DNA of 64,000 bases from Mesorhabditis belari (Eukaryota > Nematoda > Chromadorea > Rhabditida > Rhabditidae). Shown here piece after piece: positions 31,240 to 43,479 of this stretch. The first letter of the stretch is position 1; each line of letters opens with the position of its first letter. The translations under genes and the position numbers were made by a program. The notes beneath the pieces are model-generated. The model was given only the letters and a program-made list of their open reading frames with translations. It was not told the origin of the DNA and ran no database searches. The DNA lies in the NCBI GenBank assembly GCA_958450365.1, contig CAUEEP010000740.1:859501-923500 (forward strand). Reading direction: 5' to 3'.

Positions 31240-31750
31240 CAGATAAAAATAAATACTTAGCAAAAGGGCTGTTGATGTTTAGTCTTCTAATTCTCGTCGC
31301 AAAACCTCGAAGTCGTAAACGTACCAGGGGGCATTTGTGCGAACGTTTTCTCGAATCTGTAAAGCCATTTACTTTTTCTGCATCAATTGTCATCGGTATC
31401 AAGCCGACTAGATTTGCTTTTTGAAAAATGCTCAATATCCCACTTGATTTCCCCCGAATCCGATGAAGGCATCCGCAGGCGGGAATGCTTCATAATCAGT
31501 CGCTCCATCGCCAATCATCACCAAATTCTCGTATCCATATTTTTTTTCTTGAGAAGTGCACACACGCCAGGCTTGCCTATCTTGAAAATCAATTTCAGAA
31601 CATTAGACATTTCTTTTCTTTCACCTCTTTACTTCCCGAATCTGAAGTCAACTCGTTTTCATCAAACCCCGAATACGATCCATCCTCGTTGAAAAGTAGC
31701 ACATTTGTATTCCGTATTTCCGTTCAATGCCGCTTTTGAAACGGCTTCAC
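31240..31750 (-). pseudogene. Partial copy of phosphoserine phosphatase
   Basis: About 460 bp (31,244-31,707) is nearly identical to 26,669-27,130 and carries the last exons (VMIGDGATDYEAFPP; YVYDFEVLRREL). The A run at the frameshift site is eight long here versus seven in the parent. At about 31,708 it jumps to a piece of the second exon (AVSKA...NGNTR region, with a small deletion) and ends. The catalytic DVDST exon is absent. Confidence 0.8.
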
Positions 31751-32640
31751 CGACGCAAAGAGCAGAAAAAAACAAACTGTTTGTTCCAGCTTGATGCTCG
31801 TTTCCATTATTTTCTTTTTACTTTTTCCCTTCAATTTCAAACTCATCCCTTTGTCAGCTCGATCATTTTCGTGCGGAGTATCGTCACGTTATGTAAACAC
31901 CTTGGAAATAACGAAAAAGGAGAAAATGGAGAGGGAAAGGACAACGAAAACAACTTCCCTGGCAACCGTTGGAAATACTTTGGAATTTCTTTGCCAAAAC
32001 ACCTAATGGTGTTAAGGTTCAGAATTTGCTAAAATCAGAAAATCTCTTATCTTACGATTTTCATTTGGGTTTAGTTAAAAGAGTAAACAAACTAAGTGAA
32101 TACCCTTTATAAAAGCACTCTTGCACTTTGTCAGGTCCAATTGCAACAGAGAAAAACGCGCAAAACAGTCTTACAGAGCCATTTTTCCTTCTCTTGCTTG
32201 ACTAAAATCGAATCTTTAGCGATTTCTAAATGTTTCCATTCAAAAATATTCCTTTGAGCACTTTCGTTTGTTTTCAGAAATCGCAATCTTCGCATCCAAT
32301 CTTTCCATCGGGCACACTTTGAAATGTTTCACTTCGAATATTCTTGAGAAACGAAATTTGCACGAATTTGATACATTTTTTCATTTCCAATTTCGTCTCC
32401 TTCACGATCTCTCAGATTAACTACCATGACAACTATGCTTTTTCATAAATTTAATTTCTTCTAAATGAAACATTTTAGCTATTCGATAAAAATTGACGCA
32501 CATTACTGAGAGAAACTAGTACGCAAAGTAGAGCTGGGTATTTAACGAAATCGTCTCTATTAGTATTTTTGGTTATGTTCCTTTTTGCTTTTATTCCTCG
32601 AAACTATTCGTTTTACAATTCAAAATTGATTTTCCACTCT
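31750..32640. other. Intergenic, upstream of IMP dehydrogenase
   Basis: No gene is supported. 32,529-32,647 is the promoter-proximal sequence also found at 30,113-30,237. The TCTCAG at 32,638-32,643 is a likely acceptor just before the start codon. Confidence 0.45.
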
Positions 32641-32647
32641 CAGAACG

Positions 32648-35301
32648 ATGACCGCCAACCCGCCACTTGGTATCGATGGAGAATCGATCCACGAAATGTT
32701 CAGCTCGCATCAAGGAATCACTTACAAGTAAGCTAATTGTATTTTTACCCATCCACGTTGATCTAATGTCTTTATTTAGTGACTTCAACATTTTGCCTGG
32801 CTATATCGACTTTCCAGTGGGTGCTGTCTGTCTTGAGACCCAACTCACAAGGGGAATCAAATTAAAGGTATTTTTATAGTTTTTGCAAATATTTTGTTAA
32901 ATTTAGGCGCCACTCGTTTCTTCTCCGATGGACACGGTCACTGAAGCGGAAATGGCGATTGCAATGGCGGTAAATTTGAATGGTTTGAATACTTTAACTA
33001 TTAATTTTTAGTTGCATGGTGGTATTGGAATCATTCATGGCAATTTCCCCACTCCCGAAGGTCAAGCTGCTGAAGTTTTGAAAGTTAAAGTAAGCATCAA
33101 TGTGATCATCTCTGTGAAAATGAAAATTTTCAGCGCTATAAACAAGGATTCATTTCAAATCCAAAATGTATCAAACCGTCCGACACCGTCAAGGATTTGA
33201 TGATGATTAAAGCAAAGCATGGATTCACCGGAACACCTGTCACAGAAAATGGACATCCTGGGGGCAAATTGATTGGTCAGTTTTATTTAATGTGAGAAAT
33301 GGTAGCGTGTTGCTAAAAGTGTCCGCTATTTACTGAGACATGACTTATTTTTTATATAACATCTCTTTTTTAGGCCTTGTTACTTCCCGAGATGTCGATT
33401 TTATTCCAGAGAGCCGTTACGTAACGACTCTTATACAAGATGTATGTTTGTGTAAGTTAAATTCCGAAAAGCTTGTTTAGGTGATGGTTCCACGCGACAA
33501 GCTCATGACTGGACACGAGAAAATTGCTCTCAAAGAAGCTTATGAAATTTTGGAACTCGAAAAGAAAGGTTGGGCTTTTTTTTCAGTATTCGGTCATATT
33601 TTATTGATATTTTTAGGAAAACTTCCAATCGTTGACAGCGATGATCATCTTGTTTCATTGATTGCGCGTACCGATTTGAAAAAGGTTGTTCTTTTTTATA
33701 AACTTTCATATTTATGTTTAGGCTCGAGAATTTCCATTATCGACTTATGATGAGAAGGTATAGAGATTTTTTTTCAACAATCAATTACCAATAACCTAGG
33801 GACAACTTCGCGTGGGAGCTGCGATTTCAACACGAGAAAACAGCAAAGAATCAGTTTCTCTTCTTGCTCAAGCCGGCGTTGACCTCATTGTGATTGTAAG
33901 TTTTTCTTGGTGAAACCAAAGCTAACTTCAAATTAGGATTCGTCGAATGGTTCTTCTATGTATCAAGTCGGTGGGGTTTTTTTTACGATCTCAGTCAGCG
34001 TAAAAATGACCTTTAATCGAAAAAACCTTTAATTGCCAAAATTTAGAAATGTTGCAACACATCAAGAGCAAACATCCTGAAATCCAAGTCATCGGTGGAA
34101 ATGGTATTTTTAGCACAAAGCAAAATGAACATGGTTTTAGTGGTGACACAAGCACAAGCAAAATTGCTTATTGACGCTGGCGCCGATGGATTGCGGTGAG
34201 TTTTATTGTTATTTATTAATCTTTCACTTTAATTTTATTTTAGTATTGGAATGGGTTCGGGATCAATTTGTATCACTCAGGAAATTATGGCCGTTGGTAG
34301 GGCTTTTTTGTCATTGTATTTTTACTAACAGATCATTTTTAGGTAGAGCTCAAGGAACCGCTGTGTATCAAGTAAGTTTCAGTAGTGGTTATTAATTAAG
34401 CATAAAATTGGCAGGTTGCAAGATATTCGCGCTCTAGAGGAGTTCCAGTGATTGCTGATGGCGGAATTCGGGATGTTGGCTATATAACGAAAGCTTTGGC
34501 TTTAGGTGGAGTTAATTTAAAATCACTCATGAGTCTCTCGGTTTAAGGCGCAAGTGCGGTGATGATGGGTGGACTTCTAGCAGGAACTACCGAGGCTCCA
34601 GGTGAGATATTTTTCGGAATTTTTGTCTCATTTCATGATAGGTGAGTATTTCTGGGGAGCGAATGGAGTGCGTCTGAAGAAATATCGCGGAATGGGATCA
34701 CTCGATGCAATGGAGGCACATGTAACCAGCCAAGATCGCTACTTCACAAGGTATCTAAATACATTTTGTGATTAATTGTATGGTCCAATTTATAGTGAGG
34801 CCGATCAAATCAAAGTTGCCCAGGGAGTCTCGGCGACAATGCGCGATCGCGGAAGCATTCACAAGTTTGTTTGATCTAAACTAATATGCTTAATGGCAAT
34901 GTGGTTTTACCTATAAGAGGTATAAGATTAAAATGTGAAAAGTTAACCCTAAACTATTGGCACTCTTTTAGATTTGTGCCATATTTGATACGAGGTGTTC
35001 AACATGGTTTTCAAGATGTGGGAATAAGATCACTTAGCCTCTTGCAGTAAGTCATCTTTGATTATTTTGAGTAATCAAATTTTTTAGTGAAAAAGTGGAA
35101 AACGGAGTAGTGCGTTTCGAGCGTCGTTCTCCAAATGCGCAACTCGAAGGCGGTGTACATTCATTGCATTCGTGAGTTTTTGATGCTTATACTGTTGACC
35201 TGATAATTTCGGAAACTGTTTCTTAAATTATTAGATATTCTCTTATGGGTACGACGGCCAGTATTATAGGTGAGGCAGGCACTTTTTTTCAAAATGATTA
35301 A
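32648..35301 (+). CDS. IMP dehydrogenase
   Basis: About twenty short exons starting [20 protein letters not shown] (32,648-32,727; then 32,780-32,867, 32,907-32,969, 33,012-33,089, 33,134-33,275, 33,374-33,441, 33,481-33,568, 33,617-33,684, 33,722-33,757, 33,800-33,895 and so on). Motifs: [17 protein letters not shown], a CBS-domain pair ([40 protein letters not shown]), [25 protein letters not shown] with the catalytic cysteine, [33 protein letters not shown] and [20 protein letters not shown]. The enzyme oxidises IMP to XMP, the rate-limiting step of GTP synthesis. After GGVHSLHS the expected short YEKRLY-type ending is replaced by [18 protein letters not shown]. Most introns end TTTTAG or TTTAG. 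Confidence 0.92.
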
Positions 35302-36821
35302 AACTTCTCAACACCTATCCGTAACAATCTTATCAAATACTACTTTCTCACGCTGCTGAAAGATTGTGATGATTAAAAAGTTAAATTTTTGCGTTTAGCA
35401 TTAAGCGTTGGTTTCATTTTATGGGTTTAATGATTTCGAAGTTGAACTTATGGAACTAACAGGGTTTGGTTTGTAAGGGTAGAAAAGGTTTCAAACTTTA
35501 TACTACCCCTATTAAGCTAAATTTTACCGATAAATGAACCAGATTGAGATTCGAAATATTTTTGTCGTGACGAAAGCATGCTTCTCATACTTTTTTCCAA
35601 TCAAACAGCACTCATTTATTGTAAGAATTGTGGATAATGTCACATTGTTTTTGTTCAAAAAATTTAAACAAGATTCGATTTCAATTTGGTCTCAAAAGTG
35701 GTGGGTTGAGAAGTTAACAACTCCTATTCGTACTAGCTACTACTCATTGGCCGTTTAAAGTTAAAACCAACGATTTAGAAGTGATCGGTGTATTGGTTTT
35801 ATTTTGTACAACCCAAGACATTGCCAAAGTTCAAAATCTGACTATACTTTTCTTTTAGATATGACAAGCGGCTCTACTAAAGATGAACTTTGAACTTGAG
35901 ATTGGTTTGCAATATGTCGTGTATGTTTTGTCTTTCTTTTTCTTTTTTTGCTTCTTTTTGGTGTTGTGCTTTCGATTGTCATTTATTTGAACGGTGATTT
36001 TTCTGAATTTGATTTTTTGTGATTTTAATTTTGATAAATGGTATTACCTATTATTAAAAAATGCAAAATTAGATCGGTTTCAAACGGGTTCTCAAAATGG
36101 AAGGAAGGACTTGCAACTTGGAATATTATCGGAGATAACGAGTGGGTAGCATTGGATAGACTAGAGGCTTAACCCTTTATGCCGTTGAAAACCCTCATCA
36201 AGATAAAGAGATTAAAAAACAGAAGAAGGGCTTAGTCTCAAAGCCGATTTAAAACCACCCAGAGACTTCTAAAAGAAAAAAATTTCAATCATTTTCGATT
36301 GTGTGGAGTTCATTGAGTGGGTGCTTGAGTTTTTCAAGTCATGAAATCCATTCTCTATCCCATCTTTTGATTGGGTCATAAGAGATGGGTATAAGGGTCA
36401 AATGGATAGAGAGAGCTCGCGAACAGCCAGCTGGAGAATCTCTTCCACGCAAAGACCACACCACATGATCCTTTCTCCTTCTCCTTTATTGTGTTGCTGC
36501 TTGATGAATAGTCCCCCCTTGTCTCTCTCTTCTCTTTCCCTTTTAATCTTTTTCATTAGCTTTGTGTGTTTATTTCTCTGTGTTTCCTCGACTTCTCCTA
36601 TCAATTCGATGCATGACCTTTGATGGCCTCTCTGCCTGATCGACACTTCCAATCACACTACGTTCAAATTTTGCCAATATTTCTCTTTTCCCCTTCATTT
36701 CTTTGCTTTTCGAAATAAAAAATGGGTGCTTCTGTTTCGAATCTTTTCGCGGGGTAACGATTTGATGATTTTACGAAAAATTTTTAATTTTTGGTGCAAT
36801 TTTTTGGTTTTTAGGGGTGAA
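35302..36821. other. Intergenic upstream of adenosine deaminase
   Basis: No gene is supported. 36,470-36,600 is C/T-rich (promoter-like). An ATG-led exon-like stretch at 36,722 (MGASVSNLFAG) is followed by a donor, but does not join the next exon in frame. Confidence 0.4.
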
Positions 36822-39147
36822 ATGACTCAATCAACGGGTCAAACAAATGGAGCCGCCATTCATGAAGGGTTCGTTTTTGAGTTAGTAGAGTGCTTTTAAT
36901 TTATCCTTTTATTCTGAAACTCGTAACTTATGAAGTTTGCGTCAAAAAAAAAACTTGAGTTTAGCTCTTTTAATCGTTAGCGAAATCATTTTTATCATCA
37001 TTTTAATCATTTCTTTTCGTTTAGATCAGCCACAGACAAGTCGATGCCACCATTTTCTGCGAAGCTAACGAAGAAATTCCCCTTTCCAAAGGTATTTCCC
37101 ATTTTCGCTCAAATATTTTTGTCTTTTAGGTGGAACTCCATCTACATCTTGACGGAAGCGTGCGTTTCACCACTTTATGGGATATGTGCAAGTAAAGTGC
37201 TCTTTATTCCTCTTAACTAACATTTATTTAGCAAGAAGGACATGCCGGTGCCTGATGTGCATGACGTAGAAGGACTCAAAAAAGTGAGCACGATATTTCG
37301 ATTGTTTTTTCAAAAAAAAACTCTTTAGGCAATCATATCAACGAAACCGGGTAATCTCTCTCAAGTGTTGGAGGCGTTCAAAATAATCCTCCCCAGAATT
37401 GCGTAAGTGAATCTTTTCTTTTGAAAAAAATAGATTTGAGTTATAGGGGTGATGTGACGGTATTAGAGAATATCGCTTATGAAACATGCGAGGATCAACA
37501 TCGAAATGGTGTTATTTATTTTGAGGCTCGGTAGGGAATTTGCTCTTTCACTGAAGTAAGCAATGTGTTTTAAGATATGCGCCACATTTTCTTGCAAACA
37601 CGGGTCCTGGCATCGATTACGAGCACACTTATCACAAGGATGGACCGGTCGGTTATTTGTATGTTGATTATTGTACACTTTTACAGGTAACCGCTGAAGA
37701 TGTGGTTCAAGCGGTTTATCGAGGATTTGAACGGGGCAAGAAGGATTTCGGTATTGAAGCACGATCGATTCTTTGCTGTATTCGCGGACACGATCTCTGG
37801 AACGATGACGTACTTGCCCTAGGTAAAAGATGTTGTTCACATATGGTGTCACTTCTATCAATATTTGTGCTTGCCTATTGGCGAAGACTGTCTGGGATGT
37901 CTCTAGTGTAATTGAATCTTTGCTAACTTAGATTTCGCTGGAATCTAAATTTCTTGAAAAATTCTTTAGCTGATTGCAAGTAATTTGGACAGCCATTTAG
38001 TAAAACTTTCTTTTAGTTTCAAAACATCGTCACGATTTGGGAGTTGTGGGAATAGATATTGCCGGCTGTGCAGATGGAGCTGATGAAAAATATGAACCAT
38101 CGGCTATTCGTGTCTTCAAGGTATGGTAGCTAATTGTTTAACACATTGACGACCAGACGCTTTTTTAACACAAAAGCCCGTGGGACCAAAAATCGTCGTA
38201 AATTTTATTTGATAAAAACCGATTATTTGTATCGTTATTATTAAATTATATATATCTATATGATTTTGCTACAACCTGAAAACCCATAAGCTAAGTGTAC
38301 ATACAGACTTTACAGACCAGAGAGATGGAGCATAAACTCATATATACCTGAAATCCCTTGAAAAACTTTCTTATACCACCGGTGGTCTAACGATCCCAGA
38401 TGGTAGACTGTTTTAGACCACCGGTGGTCTCACGGTCGTCAATGTGTTAATCGCCAATAATTTGTCCAGGAGGCTGCCGCTATGGGAATTCATCGTACAG
38501 TGCACAGTGGTGAGGCTGGAACAGACAAAGAAGTGATCATGGTTTGTGGTTTGCGAGCTTTAATTAGTGAGATTTTGGTCAGCTTTTTTAAATAAAATAG
38601 CCATGTTTAGGCTATCGAAGAGATGCACGCTGAACGAATCGGACATTGGTTACAGAATCATGCGAGATGAGAGTGAATACGTAAAACGATTTGTGCAAGT
38701 GCGTAAAATGTTTAATAGCTTGTTTATTTCTATTAATGTTTTGTTTAGAACCACGATCACCATCTCGAAGCCTGTCCATATTCTTCTGTTATGACAGGAT
38801 CGGTTCCACTGAATTGGCCGACTCATCCAATCAAAAGGTTTGTTTCCAATTTACCGCAGCAAAATCATTGAAGTTTAGGTGGGCAGCCGATGGAGTTAAT
38901 TTTTCAATCTCGCGCGATGATCCAACGTGTTTTGACAACTCACTCTGTTCTGAGCTCGAGTTAGTCAACAGCCGGATTGGTCTCTCTGTTCATCAGCTTT
39001 GGCAATGCGTAAGTTTTTGAGCCAAGGGGTCATTCGTTTGAACACATTTGGATTTAGCAACTGAATGGAGCACGAGCCGCGTTTTGCGATGATGAGTTGA
39101 AGAAGAACATTGTTGATCAAATCCTGAAGAGCGAGCCATCAAATTGA
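36822..39147 (+). CDS. Adenosine deaminase
   Basis: About eleven exons. Start chosen at 36,822 (MTQSTGQTNGAAIHEG), the ATG in frame with PPFSAKLTKKFPFPK and VELHLHLDGSVRFTTLWDMC, the zinc-binding HxH motif. Later segments are PGNLSQVLEAFKIILPRIAG, YFEARYAPHFLAN, EDVVQAVYRGFERGKKDFGI, VVGIDIAGCADG, GIHRTVHSGEAGTDKEVIMA (catalytic histidine), HAERIGHGYRIM, EACPYSSVMTGSV and VNFSISRDDPTCFDNS (metal- and base-contacting aspartates; the common form is NTDDP). The enzyme deaminates adenosine to inosine in purine salvage. A piggyBac-like MITE sits in the intron before the EAAAMGIHRTVH exon. Frames are open across the exons I followed. Confidence 0.92.
38138..38450. mobile_element. piggyBac-like MITE in an adenosine deaminase intron
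   Basis: The element begins TTAACACATTGACGACC and ends with its complement GGTCGTCAATGTGTTAA, so TTAA lies at both ends as in piggyBac target duplications. The interior also contains an ACCACCGGTGGT palindrome, repeated twice (38,380 and 38,420). There is no coding capacity. Confidence 0.75.
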
Positions 39148-39330
39148 TTACTCTGTCGTTTATGATTTTCACTTAAGCATTTTGTTAATAAAAATTGATA
39201 AAAATCACAAAAACATCATATCTACTATGGCTGCGGGAATTTAGTGTTGTTGTTTTCGGTTGCTGTTTGCAAAGAGATGAACGTGTATACCGAAAATACA
39301 AGAATACAGAAATATTCACATGTCTGTATC

Positions 39331-39455
39331 GGTGCCATTGCTCTGCAAACATTTAGTTCGAGCTCGATCTAAAAAAGAGAAGTCTTTAGAAGGAATTATT
39401 TTCAACTTACCATTTTCTCTCATGCCACCATTTGTTGGATGCACTGTGCTACAAG
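39331..39455 (-). pseudogene. mep-1: Inverted fragment of the last mep-1 exons
   Basis: Read on the minus strand, this contains the mep-1 exon end AGCACAGTGCATCCAACAAA, the following short intron and the start of the last exon (GATCGAGCTCGAAC...GCAGAGCAATGG). It matches both the parent at 26,260-26,395 and the copy at 30,510-30,630. In the 'caacaaatggtgg' part it agrees with the 30.5-kb copy and not the parent. Confidence 0.75.
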
Positions 39456-39459
39456 GATA

Positions 39460-40260
39460 CAAAATAAATGTTCACAAAGAAAAAACACCCAACGAGAGCT
39501 TACTATTAGAAGAGATTGCGGAAATGATATGGAAACTGTTTAATGTCAGTAAAAAACTTTAAAATAAAGCAAGTCAAGGAAAGCTGATCAAACGCCACAA
39601 AGCATTGGCTACGTGGTAACCGCTAAGTTAAAACAATTTCATCGAAACATCAAAAACATAAATGCTCTTTTAAAGGGGTAAATTCTTATCATCGGGCAAA
39701 AATGGAAATTGAACTCGTCTTTCCCTGGCAAGGAGGAAATGAGAAATGAAAAAAACTGGGCAATTTTAGCTTTAAAACAAATGTTATTCTGTAGATGCTT
39801 ACAGTCCTCCAATTGAATAACTTTTCCAAAAGGCAATTTCATTCTATCTACATGAAGAACTTTCGAATTTCTCAACAAAACGGAATCACTGTAATCCTGT
39901 AATGCACTATCTCCAAATCGTTACAACTTAACGGTATGCTTTTTTTATAAAACTTTTTTGAACTTGGTGTATTTTCACGTTTAATTGGCCGTCCATAGAA
40001 ACGGATCTTTGAAGCTTTGAAGTGCACCTAACAGAACCGGATTTCTGGAACCAATCAACCAAATCATATTTTCAGTTCAAAACCGATCGATCAAATCAAA
40101 TTTCGGATTTTCGTTTTAAATCAGAAGTTGACTCTTCAAAGAACGCAGTTTTCCAATTGAAATATTTATGAACCCAACCGACACAAAATAAATAACATCA
40201 AAAAGAAATTTTTGATCGAGAAAGACCGTGAAATAACAAATAAAAATACAAAATAGGTAC
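39460..40260. other. Intergenic, nothing recognisable
   Basis: AT-rich sequence between the mep-1 fragment and the 3' end of psr-1. No coding pattern or repeat stands out. Confidence 0.4.
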
Positions 40261-40261
40261 C

Positions 40262-42322
40262 TTACTGTTTTCTTTCAGGGCTCCGTCCAAGTTTGCTCGC
40301 ACAAGCCACTTTATTTTCTGAGATCGTTTGACTATGCCGCCTAAAAGAATACGTAGAAATAGTAATTAGTAAAAAAAAAAAATTAAAAAAAAAATAGTAA
40401 AAAAAAAAAAAAGGAAAAACCTCTTTCGTTGCACTTGCATTCGTTTCTCAACGCCATCATCGTTGCCAGAATCGGAGTCGGAGTCATCACTTGATGAAGA
40501 AGATGATGAAGAATCACTCGAAGAATTTTCATCTTGTGGCGTTGCTTCAGAGGCCTCCATAATTGAAATCAGTTCCGGACGTTCGCTTTTAATTCTGAAT
40601 TGGTATTTAATAGAAGTTTGATAAATAAAAAAAACCTTTTAAACCAATGTTTGCTGAACTTCGGTCGACCTCGTACTGTCTTGGGCCAAACAATGTGCAG
40701 GTTGGCAATCGAACAAAGATTCTGTGTGATTGCAACAGTGACAGACTCATTGATAACCACGTGCCACCAACCTAAATCAATATAATCATGAAGTACATGT
40801 ATTTTAAAAACCTGCAGGAACAAACATAACTTCCCCTGGTGCTTGTCGACATTCGATTATTGGATATTCTTTTGGCCACGATGACGAGCGAACCCTAAAA
40901 ACAAAAAGGCTTCCATTTGGTCCAAAATAATCGGTAGATCTATTTGATTGAAGAGCACCTTTTATAGACGGTATTAAACCATGTAACAGCTTCATCGGGG
41001 TGCTTTCCAGCTTCATGCTTCATTGGTTTTACAAGAGCCTTCGGCGCATCTGGTGGAATTAAAACCCATCTGTAAAAAGAAAATATCGATAGAAATCGAA
41101 ATCGAAACCAAAACCAAAACCAAAACCTTTTGTGCCCATGTATTAAAGCATTCCACGCGCTGGTTCCCAAAGGATCAATATGAATAGCCGTTCCAGAACG
41201 AGCCGGTCCAAAAACGATCCATCTAAACGAAAATAAAAATTATAGAGAAAAGAGTCCACCTGTGCGGAGGACGCTTTTTCATCTCGGCGTACCGAAAGAG
41301 ATCATCTTCCCAAAATTTTGGAATCTCGTAATCTTCAAGCAATTTCTTGGTCTTGTGGCGCTAAACATTTTTTTATAAAAAGAAATGCAGCCTATGAAAA
41401 AAGAACAAAATCTTCATAGAATGATTTTAAAAGCTGACATAGATTTAAAAGAAACCTCTCCAAAACTGCTATCGAAAACATAAAGCGGTGAGTCGTCGTC
41501 ATTGGTTCTCATGTAGTCGTAGTAATACTAAATCTGTGCAAGTAGAAAATAAACAATTCATTGTCGTACCTTCATCTTTATTTTTACAGAATACCCATCG
41601 TCGTCCTAAGTTTAAAACAAGTATTAGGTATTTTATTAAACCTAACCAACCTCTCCACATTTGAATTTCTGATTGCGGTACTTTTTCAACAATCTCTAAA
41701 TGTTTTTTAAAACTTGGTTAGTTATAAACAACAAACTTCAGGAGTCCATTTTTCATGAGCAGCCCAATTGCTGGTGAGCCCTGTAATAATGACGGGAATT
41801 CGTGGTTTCCCTCATAATTCTCACGGAACTCTTCCAAACAAATTTCTGACCCATTTAACCTTAAATTTTATATTTTATATTGTATTATAAAACATTAAAA
41901 CATTTAGCCGTATGTTGTGCCAGGGCTGGATCTTAAAAATCAAAACTATCTATTCATTTCATTAGACTAACCACAAGGTAGATTCAATTCTTTTTCTAGA
42001 GGCATGACCAGTAGCCAAAAGTCAGATAATTTTCAGTTTAATTTTTTACAAACCTGATAATGGTGTCTGTAATTGGTGGCAAGTCGAACGAAGTAGCAAA
42101 ACCGAGCGTATTCCATCCATAATTGTTGAGCTCCTAACATTTAAATATAAGACTTTTATAAGAGTAGTTTACCTGGACGAGCTTTTCTTTTTGCTTCAAC
42201 GACTCTTCTTGTGGAACGCCGATGAATTCTGAAAATCGTAAAATCAAAACAGAAACTCGAGCATACTTTGTGACTGGGTCATAGTTTGACGTTGAGCTAC
42301 CTTCGCAACCCGTATTCATCAT
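40262..42322 (-). CDS. psr-1: PSR-1/JMJD6 JmjC-domain dioxygenase
   Basis: Reading right to left from ATG 42,322, the exons encode an N-terminal helical part, [56 protein letters not shown], then [20 protein letters not shown] (the HxD iron ligands), [15 protein letters not shown] (third histidine) and [20 protein letters not shown] followed by [13 protein letters not shown]. The tail is a serine/aspartate-rich stretch ([18 protein letters not shown]) and a basic end. This matches JMJD6/PSR-1 throughout: a nuclear Fe(II)/2-oxoglutarate lysyl hydroxylase linked to splicing and, in worms, cell-corpse clearance. Introns are short and end TTTTAG. moma-1 lies about 320 bp upstream on the same strand. 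Confidence 0.92.
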
Positions 42323-42643
42323 TGTTTCTAAATTAGTTTACTGCAGAACATCGAATATCGATACGAGGCAAACACTTCGATAAAGATAAGATCGCAGTTC
42401 ATAAACAAACCTAAAAATATATGATTGGGTTGACTTTTTCGTCTCGACTTTAAATCTACAACCGTTTTTGCCAAAATCTGTTAAAATTTTATTAATCACT
42501 ATCCATTTCGACTCGTTCACAATTAGGTACAATAATACCAAGAAATCAGACACGCAATTCAAACATCTAAAAAGCTATTCTACCCTCAAAAATCAGAAAC
42601 ATATTTGGGCAATCAAAAAATGACTACCTAAACACATAGGTAT

Positions 42644-43475
42644 TTACATAGGAAAGAAATTTAATCTAATCATTTCTTGGGTGGAGAAAGATCTGGTTTC
42701 TTTTTCATTTGGAGGATGAGGCGATTTTTGGAAGTCGGTCCATTCCGAACGAACAGAGGCCAAGCCGCCTCGGATGAGATCGACCTAAAAAGCATCCATC
42801 TTAACAAAAACAATATATATATATATTACCGTTTCTTTTGGATAACAAAATGCTGTCATTGTCGCCATTCCGGTGGCAGAAGTGAAAATTCGGCCAAACG
42901 CACCTCGTCGCATTCCAAGAACCAAGCCTGCCATACCACCTAGAATTAACGTACATTACAGTTTTTAGACGATTGTTGGCAAATAGTGCCAAAGAGTAAC
43001 TTACCAAGAGTAATTGCACCAGCCTTAGGAATTACGCTCCACTCATCCTCTACGTAGCGTTGAACCTAAAAAGCCAACGACTAAAAGCTTTTGACAAAAT
43101 ATATACCTTGAAAGCGGTATTTTGAACACCAGTCACCGCATGATCTATCAAAGAAAACTCTCTGCGACCCGGATTATATTCTTCTTGCCAAGCCCTAGAA
43201 GTAAAATAGGTGACTCTTCATCCCAAAATGGTTTCACCTTCTGATCGTCGAAAATTCTCTTTGTAAAGGCAACGGCTCGCTTTCAATAAAATACAGTTGT
43301 GATTTTTTGTCTTCTGCATAGATCTAAAAAAGCTCTGTAGCTAGGTACGCTGATAAAAAATTACCGGCAATTCAGCAACCGAAACTAGCCGTGAGGGATC
43401 GGCTTTTGGGTGACGATCGGATGTTACGAGACCCCACCATTGTTTGATAGGTGTTTGATAATCGGTCGTACTCAT
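42644..43475 (-). CDS. moma-1: MICOS subunit MIC26/MIC27-like (APOO family)
   Basis: From ATG 43,475: MSTTDYQTPIKQWWGLVTSD, then IYAEDKKSQLYFIESEPLPL, REFSLIDHAVTGVQNTAFK, VQRYVEDEWSVIPKAGAITL, GGMAGLVLGMRRGAFGRIF and ATGMATMTAFCYPKETV, ending VDLIRGGLASVRSEWTDF and a short tail. The paired glycine-rich helices around PKAGAITLG and GMAGLVLG, followed by CYP, are the APOO/MIC26-MIC27 signature. These inner-membrane proteins shape cristae in the MICOS complex. The short distance to psr-1 downstream suggests co-transcription. A TA-repeat (about 42,813) lies inside an intron. Confidence 0.85.
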
Positions 43476-43479
43476 TCTA

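Noticed and set aside
36398..36652. Minus-strand frame of about 84 codons upstream of adenosine deaminase
   Set aside because: A product of the C/T-rich promoter tract; lysine/glutamate-rich low complexity only.
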